A stretch of 64,000 nt of DNA from the NCBI RefSeq assembly GCF_040947875.1, contig NZ_JBFRXN010000002.1, positions 496,001 to 560,000 of the forward strand. Direction: 5' to 3'. Both the position numbers and the translations under genes were made by a program. The notes beneath the pieces are model-generated. The model worked only from the letters and a program-made list of their open reading frames with translations, did no database searches and was not told where the DNA came from. Below are positions 35,115 through 45,197 of this stretch, piece by piece (positions within the stretch are counted from its first letter, which is position 1; every line of letters starts with the position of its first letter). Source of the stretch: Pseudomonas sp. MYb118 (lineage in GTDB: Bacteria; Pseudomonadota; Gammaproteobacteria; Pseudomonadales; Pseudomonadaceae).

Positions 35115-36491
35115 TTACATTTTCGGCATGCCGCCGCCGGGCAACATACCGCCCATGCCGCGCATCATTTTGGCCATGCCGCCTTTGGCGGAAAACTTCT
35201 TCATCATCTTCTGCATCTGCTTGTGTTGCTTGATCAAGCGACCGATGTCCTGCACCTGGGTGCCGGAACCCATGGCGATCCGACGCTTGCGCGAACCGCT
35301 GATCAGCTCAGGGTCGCGGCGCTCGGCCGGGGTCATGGAATTGATGATGGCTTCCATCTGTTTGAACTGTTTCTCTGCCGCCGTCTGGGCGTTGCCCATC
35401 TGCGCCAGGTTGACACCGCCGATGCTCGGCAGTTTGTCCATGAGGCCGCCGAGGCCGCCCATGTTCTTCATCTGTTGCAACTGATCGCGGAAGTCTTCGA
35501 GGTCGAAGCCCTTGCCCTTCTTCAGTTTCTTGGCCAGTTTGTCGGCCTTTTCCTTGTCGAGGGTCGCTTCGGCCTGTTCGATCAGGCTGAGCACGTCGCC
35601 CATGCCGAGGATTCGCGAGGCGATACGCTCGGGGTGGAACGGTTCGAGCGCTTCGCTCTTCTCACCCATACCGATGAACTTGATCGGCTTGCCGGTGATG
35701 GAACGCACCGACAGCGCGGCACCGCCACGGGCGTCACCGTCGACCTTGGTCAGGATCACACCGGTCAGCGGCAGCGCATCGCCGAAGGCCTTGGCCGTGT
35801 TGGCGGCGTCCTGGCCGGTCATGGCGTCGACCACGAACAGCGTTTCGACCGGGTTGACCGCGGCGTGCAGGGCCTTGATCTCGCCCATCATCTCTTCGTC
35901 GATGTGCAGGCGACCGGCGGTGTCGACGATGACCACGTCGATGAATTTCAGCTTCGCTTCTTTAATAGCCGCCTGGGCGATCTCGACCGGCTTCTGGCTC
36001 AGGTCCGACGGGAAGAACGTCACGCCGATGTCGTTGGCCAGGGTTTCCAGCTGCTTGATCGCCGCCGGACGGTACACGTCCGCAGACACGACCATTACCG
36101 ACTTCTTCTTGCGCTCCTTAAGGAAGCGCGCCAGCTTGCCGGCGGTGGTGGTCTTACCAGCGCCCTGCAAACCGGCCATCAAGACGATGGCAGGTGGAAC
36201 GGCACTCAGGTTCAGGTCTTCGTTGGCCGCGCCCATCAGGCTTTCGAGTTCGGCCTGGACGATTTTCACGAAGGCCTGGCCCGGGGTCAGGCTGCGCGAC
36301 ACTTCGGTGCCGACGGCACGTTCCTTGACCGAGTTGACGAAGTCCTTCACCACCGGCAGGGCAACGTCGGCTTCGAGCAACGCCATGCGCACTTCACGCA
36401 GGGTGTCTTTGATGTTGTCCTCGGTCAGCTTGGCCTTGCCGGTGACATGGCGCAGCGTCTGCGAGAGACGGTCGGTTAGGTTTTCAAACAT
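35115..36491 (-). CDS. ffh: Signal recognition particle protein Ffh
   Basis: The 458-residue GTPase binds 4.5S RNA and signal sequences and docks with FtsY. The N domain is followed by the G domain with GLQGAGKTTTAGKLA, DTAGRLH and TKVDGDARGG, then the methionine-rich M domain ending with MMRGMGGMLPGGGMPKM. A minus-strand TATAAT at 36593-36588 is a likely -10 element about 95 bases upstream. Confidence 0.97.
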   Translation of the reverse strand: MFENLTDRLSQTLRHVTGKAKLTEDNIKDTLREVRMALLEADVALPVVKDFVNSVKERAVGTEVSRSLTPGQAFVKIVQAELESLMGAANEDLNLSAVPPAIVLMAGLQGAGKTTTAGKLARFLKERKKKSVMVVSADVYRPAAIKQLETLANDIGVTFFPSDLSQKPVEIAQAAIKEAKLKFIDVVIVDTAGRLHIDEEMMGEIKALHAAVNPVETLFVVDAMTGQDAANTAKAFGDALPLTGVILTKVDGDARGGAALSVRSITGKPIKFIGMGEKSEALEPFHPERIASRILGMGDVLSLIEQAEATLDKEKADKLAKKLKKGKGFDLEDFRDQLQQMKNMGGLGGLMDKLPSIGGVNLAQMGNAQTAAEKQFKQMEAIINSMTPAERRDPELISGSRKRRIAMGSGTQVQDIGRLIKQHKQMQKMMKKFSAKGGMAKMMRGMGGMLPGGGMPKM

Positions 36492-36587
36492 TGCGCGATC
36501 CTTTCAGGCCCTGTGTAGACCGGGATAATGGCGGCCCTGAGCGAAAAAACGGGTGCTCGGCGAGCCTGCGGCGTGGGCAGGTCGCGG

Positions 36588-36593
36588 ATTATA
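36588..36593 (-). promoter_or_regulatory. Likely -10 element of the ffh promoter
   Basis: A consensus TATAAT on the minus strand lies about 95 bases before the ffh start. No good -35 hexamer is evident at the right distance. Confidence 0.5.
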
Positions 36594-36685
36594 GCGAAGA
36601 CTGCGTCTGGCGCACACCTCGCACTTTCGTGCCGTGGGGGTTCTATGCCAAACTCAGCGCCTTTCGGGCTTGCCTAACAGGACTT

Positions 36686-37498
36686 ATGCTCCCCTTGTCA
36701 CCCAGTTTGCTTACCACGCTCGCCGCCGCCTGTTTGTATGCCGCTGCGACTATCTATCAGGGCACTCGCCTGGCCTCCGGCGCCAAGGCGAACAAGCGTC
36801 TGCTGGTCACGCTCGGCGTGCTGGCCGTCCTGGCACACAGCGCCAGCCTGTTCACCCACCTGTTGACCCCCATCGGCCTGGGCCTGGACTTTTTCAGCGC
36901 CGCCAGCCTGATCGCCGCCGCGGTCATCGCGCTGACGCTGCTGGCCTGTTCGCGCATTCCGGTGGAAAACCTGCTGATCCTGCTGTTCCCGCTGGGCGCG
37001 GCGACGGTGCTGCTCGCGCAGTTCGCCCCCGCCGGCACGGTGCAGGTGATCGACGAAGAGCCGGGTATCCTCGCGCATATCCTGCTGTCGATCCTTGCCT
37101 ACGGCATGTTCACCATCGCGGTGTTCCAGGCGTTGCTGCTGCTGGTCCAGGACCATCAGCTCAAGCACAAGCACCCGTCCGGGCTGATCAAAAACTTCCC
37201 GCCCCTGCAGACCATGGAAAGCCTGTTGTTCGGTTTTCTCTGGGCCGGCTGGAGCCTGCTGTCGCTGTCGCTGATTTCCGGATGGCTGTTCGTCGACAAC
37301 CTGTTCGCCCAGCACCTGGTGCACAAAACCCTGCTGGCGTGCCTGGCGTGGGTGGTGTTCAGCGTGCTGCTCTGGGGGCGCAATCGCCTGGGCTGGCGCG
37401 GCCACAAGGCCATTCGCTGGACCCTGGCCGGCTTCTGCCTGCTGATGCTGGCGTATTTCGGCAGCAAGCTGGTTCGTGAATACATCCTGCACATCTGA
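36686..37498 (+). CDS. CcsA-like inner membrane protein
   Basis: The 270-residue protein has about eight membrane helices and resembles the cytochrome c assembly protein family (CcsA/ResC, YpjD type): HILLSILAYGMFTIAVFQALLL and the C-terminal HLVHKTLLACLAWVVF carry the conserved-looking histidines. Pseudomonads mature c-type cytochromes with the Ccm system, so the role of this orphan is unclear. ATG 36686 has AGGA five bases upstream. It is divergent from ffh, as in P. aeruginosa. Confidence 0.85.
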   Translation: MLPLSPSLLTTLAAACLYAAATIYQGTRLASGAKANKRLLVTLGVLAVLAHSASLFTHLLTPIGLGLDFFSAASLIAAAVIALTLLACSRIPVENLLILLFPLGAATVLLAQFAPAGTVQVIDEEPGILAHILLSILAYGMFTIAVFQALLLLVQDHQLKHKHPSGLIKNFPPLQTMESLLFGFLWAGWSLLSLSLISGWLFVDNLFAQHLVHKTLLACLAWVVFSVLLWGRNRLGWRGHKAIRWTLAGFCLLMLAYFGSKLVREYILHI

Positions 37499-37510
37499 CA
37501 GGCGGCATTA

Positions 37511-38746
<1,236 letters not shown>

Positions 38747-38784
38747 GCCCCGCAGATAGAGCCCGCTCCTGCACGGGTTCGCCC

Positions 38785-38814
38785 TTGTTCAATCGTTAGC
38801 CGCCTTCCTATAAT
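38785..38814 (+). promoter_or_regulatory. Sigma-70 promoter of the MFS transporter gene
   Basis: TTGTTC (38785-38790) and TATAAT (38809-38814) are 18 bases apart, about 125 bases before the transporter start. Confidence 0.65.
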
Positions 38815-38941
38815 CCCACCACGCTTACCCAAGCCCCGCCTTACCCCGTGCTACCCGCACCCCCGCTGCAAACCCACATCCCTGGGTGTTCGAACATAAT
38901 AATTCGCTCCACTGGAGCACATGACTGTCAGGGACAACCGC

Positions 38942-40258
38942 ATGACCACCAGCACGACCTATACCGAAACCACGCCTGAACAACCGACGAACTCGGCCAC
39001 CCGCGTGGCCACCGCCAGTTTCATCGGTACCGCCATCGAGTTCTACGACTTCTATGTGTACGCCACCGCCGCCGCCCTGGTGATCGGTCCGGTGTTCTTC
39101 CCGCAGACCTCCGGCACCGCACAGATGCTGTCGGCGTTTCTGACCTTCGGTATCGCTTTCCTCGCGCGGCCCCTGGGTTCGGCGCTGTTTGGCCACTTCG
39201 GTGACCGCATCGGGCGCAAATCGACACTGGTCGCCTCGCTGCTGCTGATGGGCGTGTGTACCACGTTGATCGGCGTGCTGCCGGGCTACGACAGCATTGG
39301 TGCCTGGGCACCGATCCTGCTCTGTGTGCTGCGTTTCGGCCAGGGCCTGGGCCTGGGTGGTGAATGGGGCGGCGCAGCGCTGCTGGCCACGGAGAATGCG
39401 CCCAAGGGCAAACGCGCCTGGTTCGGCATGTTCCCGCAACTGGGCCCTTCGATTGGCTTTCTGGCTGCCAACGGCCTGTTCCTGACCCTGGCGATGGGGC
39501 TGGACGACGAACAGTTCCGTTCCTGGGGCTGGCGGATTCCCTTCCTGCTCAGTGCTGCACTGGTGATGGTCGGCCTGTATGTTCGCCTGAAACTGCACGA
39601 AACCCCGGTTTTCGCCAACGCCATGGCGCGCCAGGAACGGGTGAAGATGCCGCTGATCGAACTGTTCAGCCAGTACTGGGCACCGGTCCTGCTGGGTGCC
39701 GGGGCGATGGTGGTGTGCTACGCGCTGTTCTACATCTCCACGGTGTTTTCCCTGAGCTACGGCGTGTCGACGCTGGGCTACACCCGTGAAACCTTCCTCG
39801 GCCTGTTGTGCTTCGCCGTACTGTTCATGGCCGCCGCCACCCCGCTGTCGGCCTGGGCCAGCGACCGTTACGGGCGCAAGCCGATCCTGATCCTCGGCGG
39901 CGTGCTGGCGATCCTGTCGGGCTTTCTGATGGAACCGCTGCTGACCCAGGGCTCAACCTGGGGCGTGGCACTGTTCCTGTGCATCGAACTGTTCCTGATG
40001 GGCGTGACCTTCGCCCCGATGGGCGCGCTGCTGCCGGAACTGTTTCCGACCCACGTGCGTTATACCGGCGCGTCAGCGGCCTACAACCTGGGCGGCATCG
40101 TCGGCGCCTCGGCAGCACCGTTCTTCGCGCAGAAGCTGGTGGCGATGGGCGGGTTGAGTTATGTCGGCGGGTATGTGTCTGGGGCAGCGGTGCTGAGCCT
40201 GCTGGCGGTGCTGTGCCTGAAGGAGACACGCAATAACGATTTGAATCGGGTGGATTGA
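38942..40258 (+). CDS. MFS transporter, metabolite:H+ symporter type
   Basis: The protein has 438 residues and twelve predicted membrane helices. The N-terminal FIGTAIEFYDFYVYATAAAL, the loop GHFGDRIGRKSTL and the GLGLGGEWGGAALL segment identify the metabolite:H+ symporter group (like ShiA and ProP). It should take up an organic acid or osmolyte. ATG 38942 has AGGGA upstream; an ATG at 38921 with GGAG upstream is an equally possible start. Confidence 0.88.
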   Translation: MTTSTTYTETTPEQPTNSATRVATASFIGTAIEFYDFYVYATAAALVIGPVFFPQTSGTAQMLSAFLTFGIAFLARPLGSALFGHFGDRIGRKSTLVASLLLMGVCTTLIGVLPGYDSIGAWAPILLCVLRFGQGLGLGGEWGGAALLATENAPKGKRAWFGMFPQLGPSIGFLAANGLFLTLAMGLDDEQFRSWGWRIPFLLSAALVMVGLYVRLKLHETPVFANAMARQERVKMPLIELFSQYWAPVLLGAGAMVVCYALFYISTVFSLSYGVSTLGYTRETFLGLLCFAVLFMAAATPLSAWASDRYGRKPILILGGVLAILSGFLMEPLLTQGSTWGVALFLCIELFLMGVTFAPMGALLPELFPTHVRYTGASAAYNLGGIVGASAAPFFAQKLVAMGGLSYVGGYVSGAAVLSLLAVLCLKETRNNDLNRVD

Positions 40259-40262
40259 TAGA

Positions 40263-40394
40263 TCGCTATCGCGGGCAAGCCCGCTCCTACAAGGGCATAA
40301 ATCCCCTGTAGGAGCGAGCTTGCTCGCGATGCGGTGTGTCAGTCACATCAACTTTTCTGACACACCGCATCGCGAGCAAGCTCGCTCCTACAGG
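40263..40394. repeat. Three REP arms
   Basis: A single GCGGGCAAGCCCGCTCC arm at about 40263-40291 is followed by an inverted pair of the GTAGGAGCGAGCTTGCTCGCGAT type at 40303-40394. They separate the convergent MFS and purT genes. Confidence 0.93.
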
Positions 40395-40414
40395 TACAGG
40401 TGCAGGTACAGCGG

Positions 40415-41596
40415 TTAGAGCTCTACCTTGACCGCTTGCGAAGCACGGGTCGCCTTGGCGCGTGCCGCTTCGATCGACTCGTCCCGCGCCAGGGCCACGC
40501 CCATGCGGCGCTGGCCGTTGACTTCAGGCTTGCCGAACAGGCGCAACGCCGTATCTGGCTCGCTCAGGGCTGCGCCCAGGTTGGCGAACGCGGTCTGGGT
40601 CGACTGACCTTCCACCAGGATCACCGCCGAAGCCGATGGCCCGAACTGACGGATCAATGGAATCGGCAGGCCGAGAATGGCGCGGGCGTGCAGGGCGAAC
40701 TGCGACAGGTCCTGGGAAATCAGGGTCACCAGGCCCGTATCGTGCGGACGCGGCGATACTTCGCTGAACCACACCTGGTCGGCTTTGATGAACAGCTCGA
40801 CACCGAACATGCCACGGCCGCCCAGGGCTTCAGTGACCGCCTTGGCCACGCGCTCGGACTCTGCCAGCGCCACCGGGCTCATGGCCTGTGGCTGCCAGGA
40901 TTCCTGGTAGTCGCCCTTCTCCTGACGGTGACCGACCGGCGCGCAGAAGGTGGTGCCGCCGACGTGACGCACGGTCAGCAAGGTGATTTCGTAGTCGAAG
41001 TCAATGAAGCCTTCAATGATCACGCGGCCTTTGCCAGCGCGACCGCCTTCCTGGGCGTAATCCCACGCGGCCTTCACGTCATCGGCGCTGCGCAGCAGGC
41101 TCTGGCCCTTGCCCGACGAACTCATGACCGGTTTGACCACACACGGGAAACCCAGGTCCTCGACGGCCTTGCTGTAGTCCTCGAAGGTGTCAGCGAAGTG
41201 GTACGGCGAGGTCGGCAGGTCCAGCTCTTCGGCGGCCAGGCGACGGATGCCTTCACGGTTCATGGTCAGTTGCGCGGCGCGGGCGGTCGGCACCACGGTG
41301 AAACCTTCGGCTTCCAGTTCGACCAGGGTCGCGGTGGCGATGGCTTCGATTTCCGGCACGATGAAGTGCGGCTTCTCGGCTTCGATCACCGCACGCAGGG
41401 CGGCGCCGTCGAGCATGTTGATCACGTGGCTGCGGTGCGCCACCTGCATGGCCGGCGCGTCGGCGTAGCGGTCCACGGCAATCACTTCAACGCCCAGGCG
41501 TTGCAGCTCGATCACCACTTCCTTGCCCAACTCGCCACAGCCACACATCAATACGCGGGTCGCGGTGGGCGACAATGGAGTTCCGATACGGGTCAT
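40415..41596 (-). CDS. purT: Formate-dependent GAR transformylase PurT
   Basis: The 393-residue ATP-grasp enzyme makes formyl-GAR from GAR, formate and ATP in purine synthesis. It starts [26 protein letters not shown] and has the glycine-rich [15 protein letters not shown] loop and VSPRPHDTG. Length equals that of known PurT. ATG 41596 has GAGG about seven bases upstream. Confidence 0.96.
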   Translation of the reverse strand: MTRIGTPLSPTATRVLMCGCGELGKEVVIELQRLGVEVIAVDRYADAPAMQVAHRSHVINMLDGAALRAVIEAEKPHFIVPEIEAIATATLVELEAEGFTVVPTARAAQLTMNREGIRRLAAEELDLPTSPYHFADTFEDYSKAVEDLGFPCVVKPVMSSSGKGQSLLRSADDVKAAWDYAQEGGRAGKGRVIIEGFIDFDYEITLLTVRHVGGTTFCAPVGHRQEKGDYQESWQPQAMSPVALAESERVAKAVTEALGGRGMFGVELFIKADQVWFSEVSPRPHDTGLVTLISQDLSQFALHARAILGLPIPLIRQFGPSASAVILVEGQSTQTAFANLGAALSEPDTALRLFGKPEVNGQRRMGVALARDESIEAARAKATRASQAVKVEL

Positions 41597-41693
41597 CTCA
41601 GGTCCTCGAAGAAGCGGATCATCGAGGAAAGCGCCAGGCGCGCTTTCCAAGGGAAGAAAGCGCGGCATTTTACATGAACCGCAGGGTTTGGCT

Positions 41694-42161
41694 TCAGCTG
41701 GCGACAGCCTGTTTGCGGTTGCGCCACGCCATGATCAGCCAGACGGCGGTGACCCCGGCGAATTTCGAGCCCATGGCAGTGAGGATCACCGGTGCGGTGA
41801 AGGCGTCGATCATGCCGAAAAAGATGAAGGTATCGAGCGGAATGCTCAGGGCCGAACTTATCCACAGGCGGTCGTGCAGCGGGCGCTTGGTGATGGTGAA
41901 CACCAGCCAGTCGATGCACTCCGAGACGGCGAACGCCGTGGCGCTGGCCAGGGCGATGGACGGGTCGGAGGTGACATACGACAGCACCAGCGCCACCAGC
42001 ATGGCCACGATCGCGCCATGGCCGAAGCGGATCTGCACCATGTCGCGCAACACGAACACCAGCCCGCCCCAGGCGGACCAGATGATGTCCAGGTGGGGAG
42101 CGGTGGAAAAGGCGTAGTTGATCAGCACGACGCTGCTGATGTAGGCGATCAGGAAGAGCAT
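41694..42161 (-). CDS. VUT-family (YhhQ-like) membrane protein
   Basis: The 155-residue protein has about five membrane helices. The segments [20 protein letters not shown] and [21 protein letters not shown] fit the VUT/YhhQ family, whose best-studied members import queuosine precursors. It is shorter than E. coli YhhQ (about 220 residues). No preQ1 riboswitch pattern is visible in its leader. Substrate assignment is inference. Confidence 0.75.
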   Translation of the reverse strand: MLFLIAYISSVVLINYAFSTAPHLDIIWSAWGGLVFVLRDMVQIRFGHGAIVAMLVALVLSYVTSDPSIALASATAFAVSECIDWLVFTITKRPLHDRLWISSALSIPLDTFIFFGMIDAFTAPVILTAMGSKFAGVTAVWLIMAWRNRKQAVAS

Positions 42162-42245
42162 TTGAGGTTGGGGTATCTGGAACGGGTGGTGCAGGGTACT
42201 TGAGAGCGGGGGTTGGGGCCAAGTGATGCGGCGACTGTGAAGGCC

Positions 42246-42325
42246 CTATCGCGAGCAGGCTCGCTCCCACAGGGAGTCTTCAGTGCTCAGAAGATCTCCT
42301 GTGGGAGCGAGCCTGCTCGCGATGG
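42246..42325. repeat. REP inverted pair, outward-facing order
   Basis: Two arms of the GTGGGAGCGAGCCTGCTCGCGAT type meet with their GGGAG ends towards each other, separated by about 25 bases. They lie between the DUF1289 gene stop and the VUT gene start. Confidence 0.93.
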
Positions 42326-42332
42326 GCACACC

Positions 42333-42548
42333 TCAATTCCCGGACTTGTCCCCCACCATCCAAAGCACCCCACTGGCTTTGGCCCGCTCATGGCACAACC
42401 CCAGCACCCGGCGCCGCTCGTCGTTATCCATGCGGCTCCAGCCGGTGATTTCCTGCACCGTGCGCTGGCAGCCGATGCAGATGTCATCGTCGTCCAGCGC
42501 ACAAATGCTCACGCAGGGCGACAGGACCGGGCGTTCCGGGGTGGTCAT
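42333..42548 (-). CDS. DUF1289 cysteine-rich protein
   Basis: The 71-residue protein has the DUF1289 pattern: [20 protein letters not shown] with cysteines at 12, 16, 24 and 27, then W, and a fifth Cys in LGLCHER. It may bind a metal or iron-sulfur cluster; function is unknown. Its ATG overlaps the stop of the gamma-carbonic-anhydrase gene by four bases, so it is translationally coupled to it. Confidence 0.88.
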   Translation of the reverse strand: MTTPERPVLSPCVSICALDDDDICIGCQRTVQEITGWSRMDNDERRRVLGLCHERAKASGVLWMVGDKSGN

Positions 42549-43069
42549 TGTTCCTGCTCGGCCAGGTCACGGGCGTAACGCTGGGCGTTATGCACATAGT
42601 GGGCGGCGCTGGCTTCGAGCATTTTCTTCTGCGCCTCGGTCAGTTCGCGCACGACCTTGCCGGGCGAGCCCATGACCAGCGAACCGTCGGGAATTTCCTT
42701 GCCTTCGCCGATCAGCGAGTTGGCGCCGATGATGCAGTTTTTACCGATCTTTGCGCCGTTGAGGATCACCGCGTTGATGCCGATCAGGCTGTAGTCGCCG
42801 ACCGTGCAGCCGTGCAGCATGGCGTTGTGGCCGACGGTGACGCCGGTGCCGAGGGTCAGCGGGTAGCCCATGTCGGTGTGCATCACCGTGCCATCCTGGA
42901 CGTTGCTGTTCTTGCCGATCAGGATCAGCTCGTTGTCGCCCCGCAGCACGGCGTTGAACCAGACGTTGGCGCCCTCTTCCAGTTTGACCTTGCCCACCAG
43001 CACGGCGTTGGGAGCAACCCAGCTCTGTGGGTGGGTTTCGACGCGGGCGTCGCCCAGGCGATATTTCAT
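42545..43069 (-). CDS. Gamma-carbonic anhydrase family protein
   Basis: The 174-residue protein is a left-handed beta-helix made of hexapeptide repeats. The three zinc-ligand histidines are visible in VMHTDMG, VGHNAML and LHGCTVGD. It resembles the YrdA/PaaY type; activity as a carbonic anhydrase is likely but not certain. ATG 43069 gives the usual MKYRLGD start. Confidence 0.9.
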   Translation of the reverse strand: MKYRLGDARVETHPQSWVAPNAVLVGKVKLEEGANVWFNAVLRGDNELILIGKNSNVQDGTVMHTDMGYPLTLGTGVTVGHNAMLHGCTVGDYSLIGINAVILNGAKIGKNCIIGANSLIGEGKEIPDGSLVMGSPGKVVRELTEAQKKMLEASAAHYVHNAQRYARDLAEQEQ

Positions 43070-43112
43070 TGTTATGTCCTCAGGGCTCGGGCTGGCCATA
43101 CGAGCGATGGCT

Positions 43113-43712
43113 TCAGGTATTGATAAAACTCTTGGGCGGCTGATGCAGGCTGATGCGGGCGTCGTACAGCAGGTTGATCAACTCGACGATCATGATCGCG
43201 GTCAGCCCCCAGATCTTGTATCCGCCGTAACGATAACTCGGCACGTACCAGCTACGCCCCTGATAGTCGATGCGGTGGGTATGCTCGCGCGGGTCCTCGC
43301 GGAAAAACTCCAGGGGCACGCTGAACACGGCGGCGATTTCGGCATCGTTGGCCTGGTATTCGACGAAATCCGGGATCACTCCCACATAAGGCGTGACCTT
43401 GATCCCGTGCAGCGAGATCAGGGGACTGAGCGGGCCGATCACCTCGACCAGCCCCGGCGGCAGGCCGATTTCCTCTTCGGCTTCACGCAGGGCGGTGAAA
43501 ATCAGGTCCGGATCTTCAGGGTCGCGACGCCCGCCGGGAAAGGCCACTTCGCCGCCATGGGTCGAGAGCCCGCTGGCGCGCAGGGTCAGGACCAGTTCCG
43601 GTTCGTCACTGCGAGTGATAGGCACCAGAACCGCGGCCTCGGGGAACCGCTTGTCGGTCTCCAGTGTGCGGGGGGTGTGGTTACTTACTCGATGCAGTAG
43701 CTCGTCCAGCAT
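43113..43712 (-). CDS. CoA pyrophosphatase, Nudix family
   Basis: The 199-residue protein carries the Nudix box [20 protein letters not shown] followed by EEIGL and the preceding UPF0035 signature [20 protein letters not shown], which marks the CoA-pyrophosphatase (NudL-like) group that splits CoA into 3',5'-ADP and phosphopantetheine. It lies 43 bases upstream of the carbonic anhydrase gene and is probably co-transcribed with it. Confidence 0.9.
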   Translation of the reverse strand: MLDELLHRVSNHTPRTLETDKRFPEAAVLVPITRSDEPELVLTLRASGLSTHGGEVAFPGGRRDPEDPDLIFTALREAEEEIGLPPGLVEVIGPLSPLISLHGIKVTPYVGVIPDFVEYQANDAEIAAVFSVPLEFFREDPREHTHRIDYQGRSWYVPSYRYGGYKIWGLTAIMIVELINLLYDARISLHQPPKSFINT

Positions 43713-43877
43713 GAGTCTTCTCGATTCGTTCTCTGCCTTGCATCATGCACCAATCACACCGACCGCCCAACCCCCGAACGGCCACGTGTCGCTAAACGAC
43801 AACTTGCGACAGGCACCGCCACACGCCAAGATGCACGGCAAGATACGCGCCATAGCCGCGGCCCCAGGAACCCGAGC

Positions 43878-44429
43878 ATGAAATTTTGCAGTCAGTGCGG
43901 CAACACGGTCACCCAACGCATTCCCGAAGGCGACTCGCGCCTGCGGTATGTCTGTGACAGCTGTCAGACCATTCACTACCAGAATCCCAATATCGTCGCC
44001 GGCTGCGTACCGACCTGGGGCTCGAAAGTGTTGTTGTGCCGTCGCGCCATCGAACCAAGGCTCGGCTACTGGACCCTGCCCGCAGGCTTCATGGAAAACG
44101 GCGAGACCATCGAGCAGGCGGCCATTCGCGAAACCGCCGAAGAAGCCTGCGCGCGCGTCCGTAATCTGAGCATCTACACCCTGATCGACGTGCCGCACAT
44201 CAGCCAGGTGCACGTGTTTTTCCGCGCGGAACTCGCGGATCTGGATTTTTCCGCCGGCCCCGAGAGCCTCGAAGTGGCCCTTTTCGACGAAGACGAGATC
44301 CCGTGGTCCGAGCTGGCTTTCCGCACGGTGGGCCGTACCTTAGAATGCTTCTTCGCTGACCGGCGGGCCGAGGTCTACCCCGTGCGGTCCGAGTCGATCC
44401 CGCCGCTGGTCCAGCCTGCCATCACCTGA
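43878..44429 (+). CDS. Nudix hydrolase with N-terminal zinc ribbon
   Basis: The 183-residue protein begins with a zinc ribbon (Cys 4, 7, 26 and 29) followed by a Nudix domain: LPAGFMENGETIEQAAIRET then AEEACA. The layout resembles the NudC group of NADH/NAD-cap hydrolases but is shorter and lacks the N-terminal NudC domain. The substrate is unknown. Confidence 0.88.
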   Translation: MKFCSQCGNTVTQRIPEGDSRLRYVCDSCQTIHYQNPNIVAGCVPTWGSKVLLCRRAIEPRLGYWTLPAGFMENGETIEQAAIRETAEEACARVRNLSIYTLIDVPHISQVHVFFRAELADLDFSAGPESLEVALFDEDEIPWSELAFRTVGRTLECFFADRRAEVYPVRSESIPPLVQPAIT

Positions 44430-44477
44430 AACACTCAATAACGAAAATATCGGCGTCACTTCTGGGGAATTGTTTCA

Positions 44478-44984
44478 ATGCGTTGGTTGCTTGCCCTGTT
44501 CTGCCTGTCGCTCGCTGCTGTGTCCCAGGCTTCCGCCGTGGGCACCTACGACGGCAAAGTCATCGAGAAAGTCCTGGTGCTCAAGTCCGCCCATCAATTG
44601 CAATTGATCAACGACGGCAAACCACTCAAGACCTATCGCATCTCCCTGGGCAAAGGCGCGAAAAAAGGCCCCAAGCTGATCGAAGGCGACAAACGCACGC
44701 CCGAAGGCTTCTACTGGCTGGACTGGCGCAAGACCAGCGACAAATTCAACCTGTCGATGCACATTTCCTACCCGAACATCAGCGACTCGGCCCGTGCCCG
44801 GCGTGAAGGCGTCGATCCGGGCGGGATGATCATGATCCACGGCACGCCGGACTCCGAGGAAAACCCCGAAGACCTGTTCCACACCCTGGACTGGACCGAC
44901 GGCTGCATTGCCTTGCGCAACGTTGATATGCGCGAGGTGTGGAACCTGGTGCCGGATGGGACGATGATCGAGATTCGGCCTTGA
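44478..44984 (+). CDS. L,D-transpeptidase-family protein (YkuD domain)
   Basis: The 168-residue protein has a signal peptide (cleaved near SQASA) and a YkuD domain. The catalytic region is present with His in MIHGTPDS and Cys in TDGCIALRN, a variant of the SHGCIRL form as in the YafK type. It should cross-link or modify peptidoglycan peptides or attached proteins. It starts 48 bases after the Nudix gene. Confidence 0.88.
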   Translation: MRWLLALFCLSLAAVSQASAVGTYDGKVIEKVLVLKSAHQLQLINDGKPLKTYRISLGKGAKKGPKLIEGDKRTPEGFYWLDWRKTSDKFNLSMHISYPNISDSARARREGVDPGGMIMIHGTPDSEENPEDLFHTLDWTDGCIALRNVDMREVWNLVPDGTMIEIRP

Positions 44985-45007
44985 TATTTGCGGTGACTGT
45001 TCCGACG

Positions 45008-45078
45008 CCATCGCGGGCAAGCCCGCTCCTACAGGGTTCAGCGCGATCCTTGTAGGAGCGAGCTTGCTCGCGATAGCG
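45008..45078. repeat. REP pair, outward-facing order
   Basis: A GCGGGCAAGCCCGCTCCTAC arm and a GTAGGAGCGAGCTTGCTCGCGAT arm face each other with their GGAG ends. It lies just before the seven-module gene. Confidence 0.92.
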
Positions 45079-45113
45079 CCAGACCAGGCAACAAAAACCC
45101 CCTGACACACACC

Positions 45114-45126
45114 CAACAACTATGTA
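45114..45126 (+). promoter_or_regulatory. Motif shared by the two giant accessory genes (copy 2)
   Basis: CAACAACTATGTA lies 72 bases before the ATG at 45198 and differs by one base from the copy 76 bases before the ATG at 6621. A second ATAACTAT occurs closer to this gene near 45163. Its role as a promoter part is inferred. Confidence 0.4.
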
Positions 45127-45197
45127 CCGCTAACCCCCTCCCCCTCCGCCACACACTCATTCGATAACTATCCCGATTTTCAAAAAGGATTTTGATC

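Noticed and set aside
42162..42245. Leader of the VUT-family gene searched for a preQ1 riboswitch
   Set aside because: Neither the small stem nor the A-rich tail of a preQ1-I element is visible.
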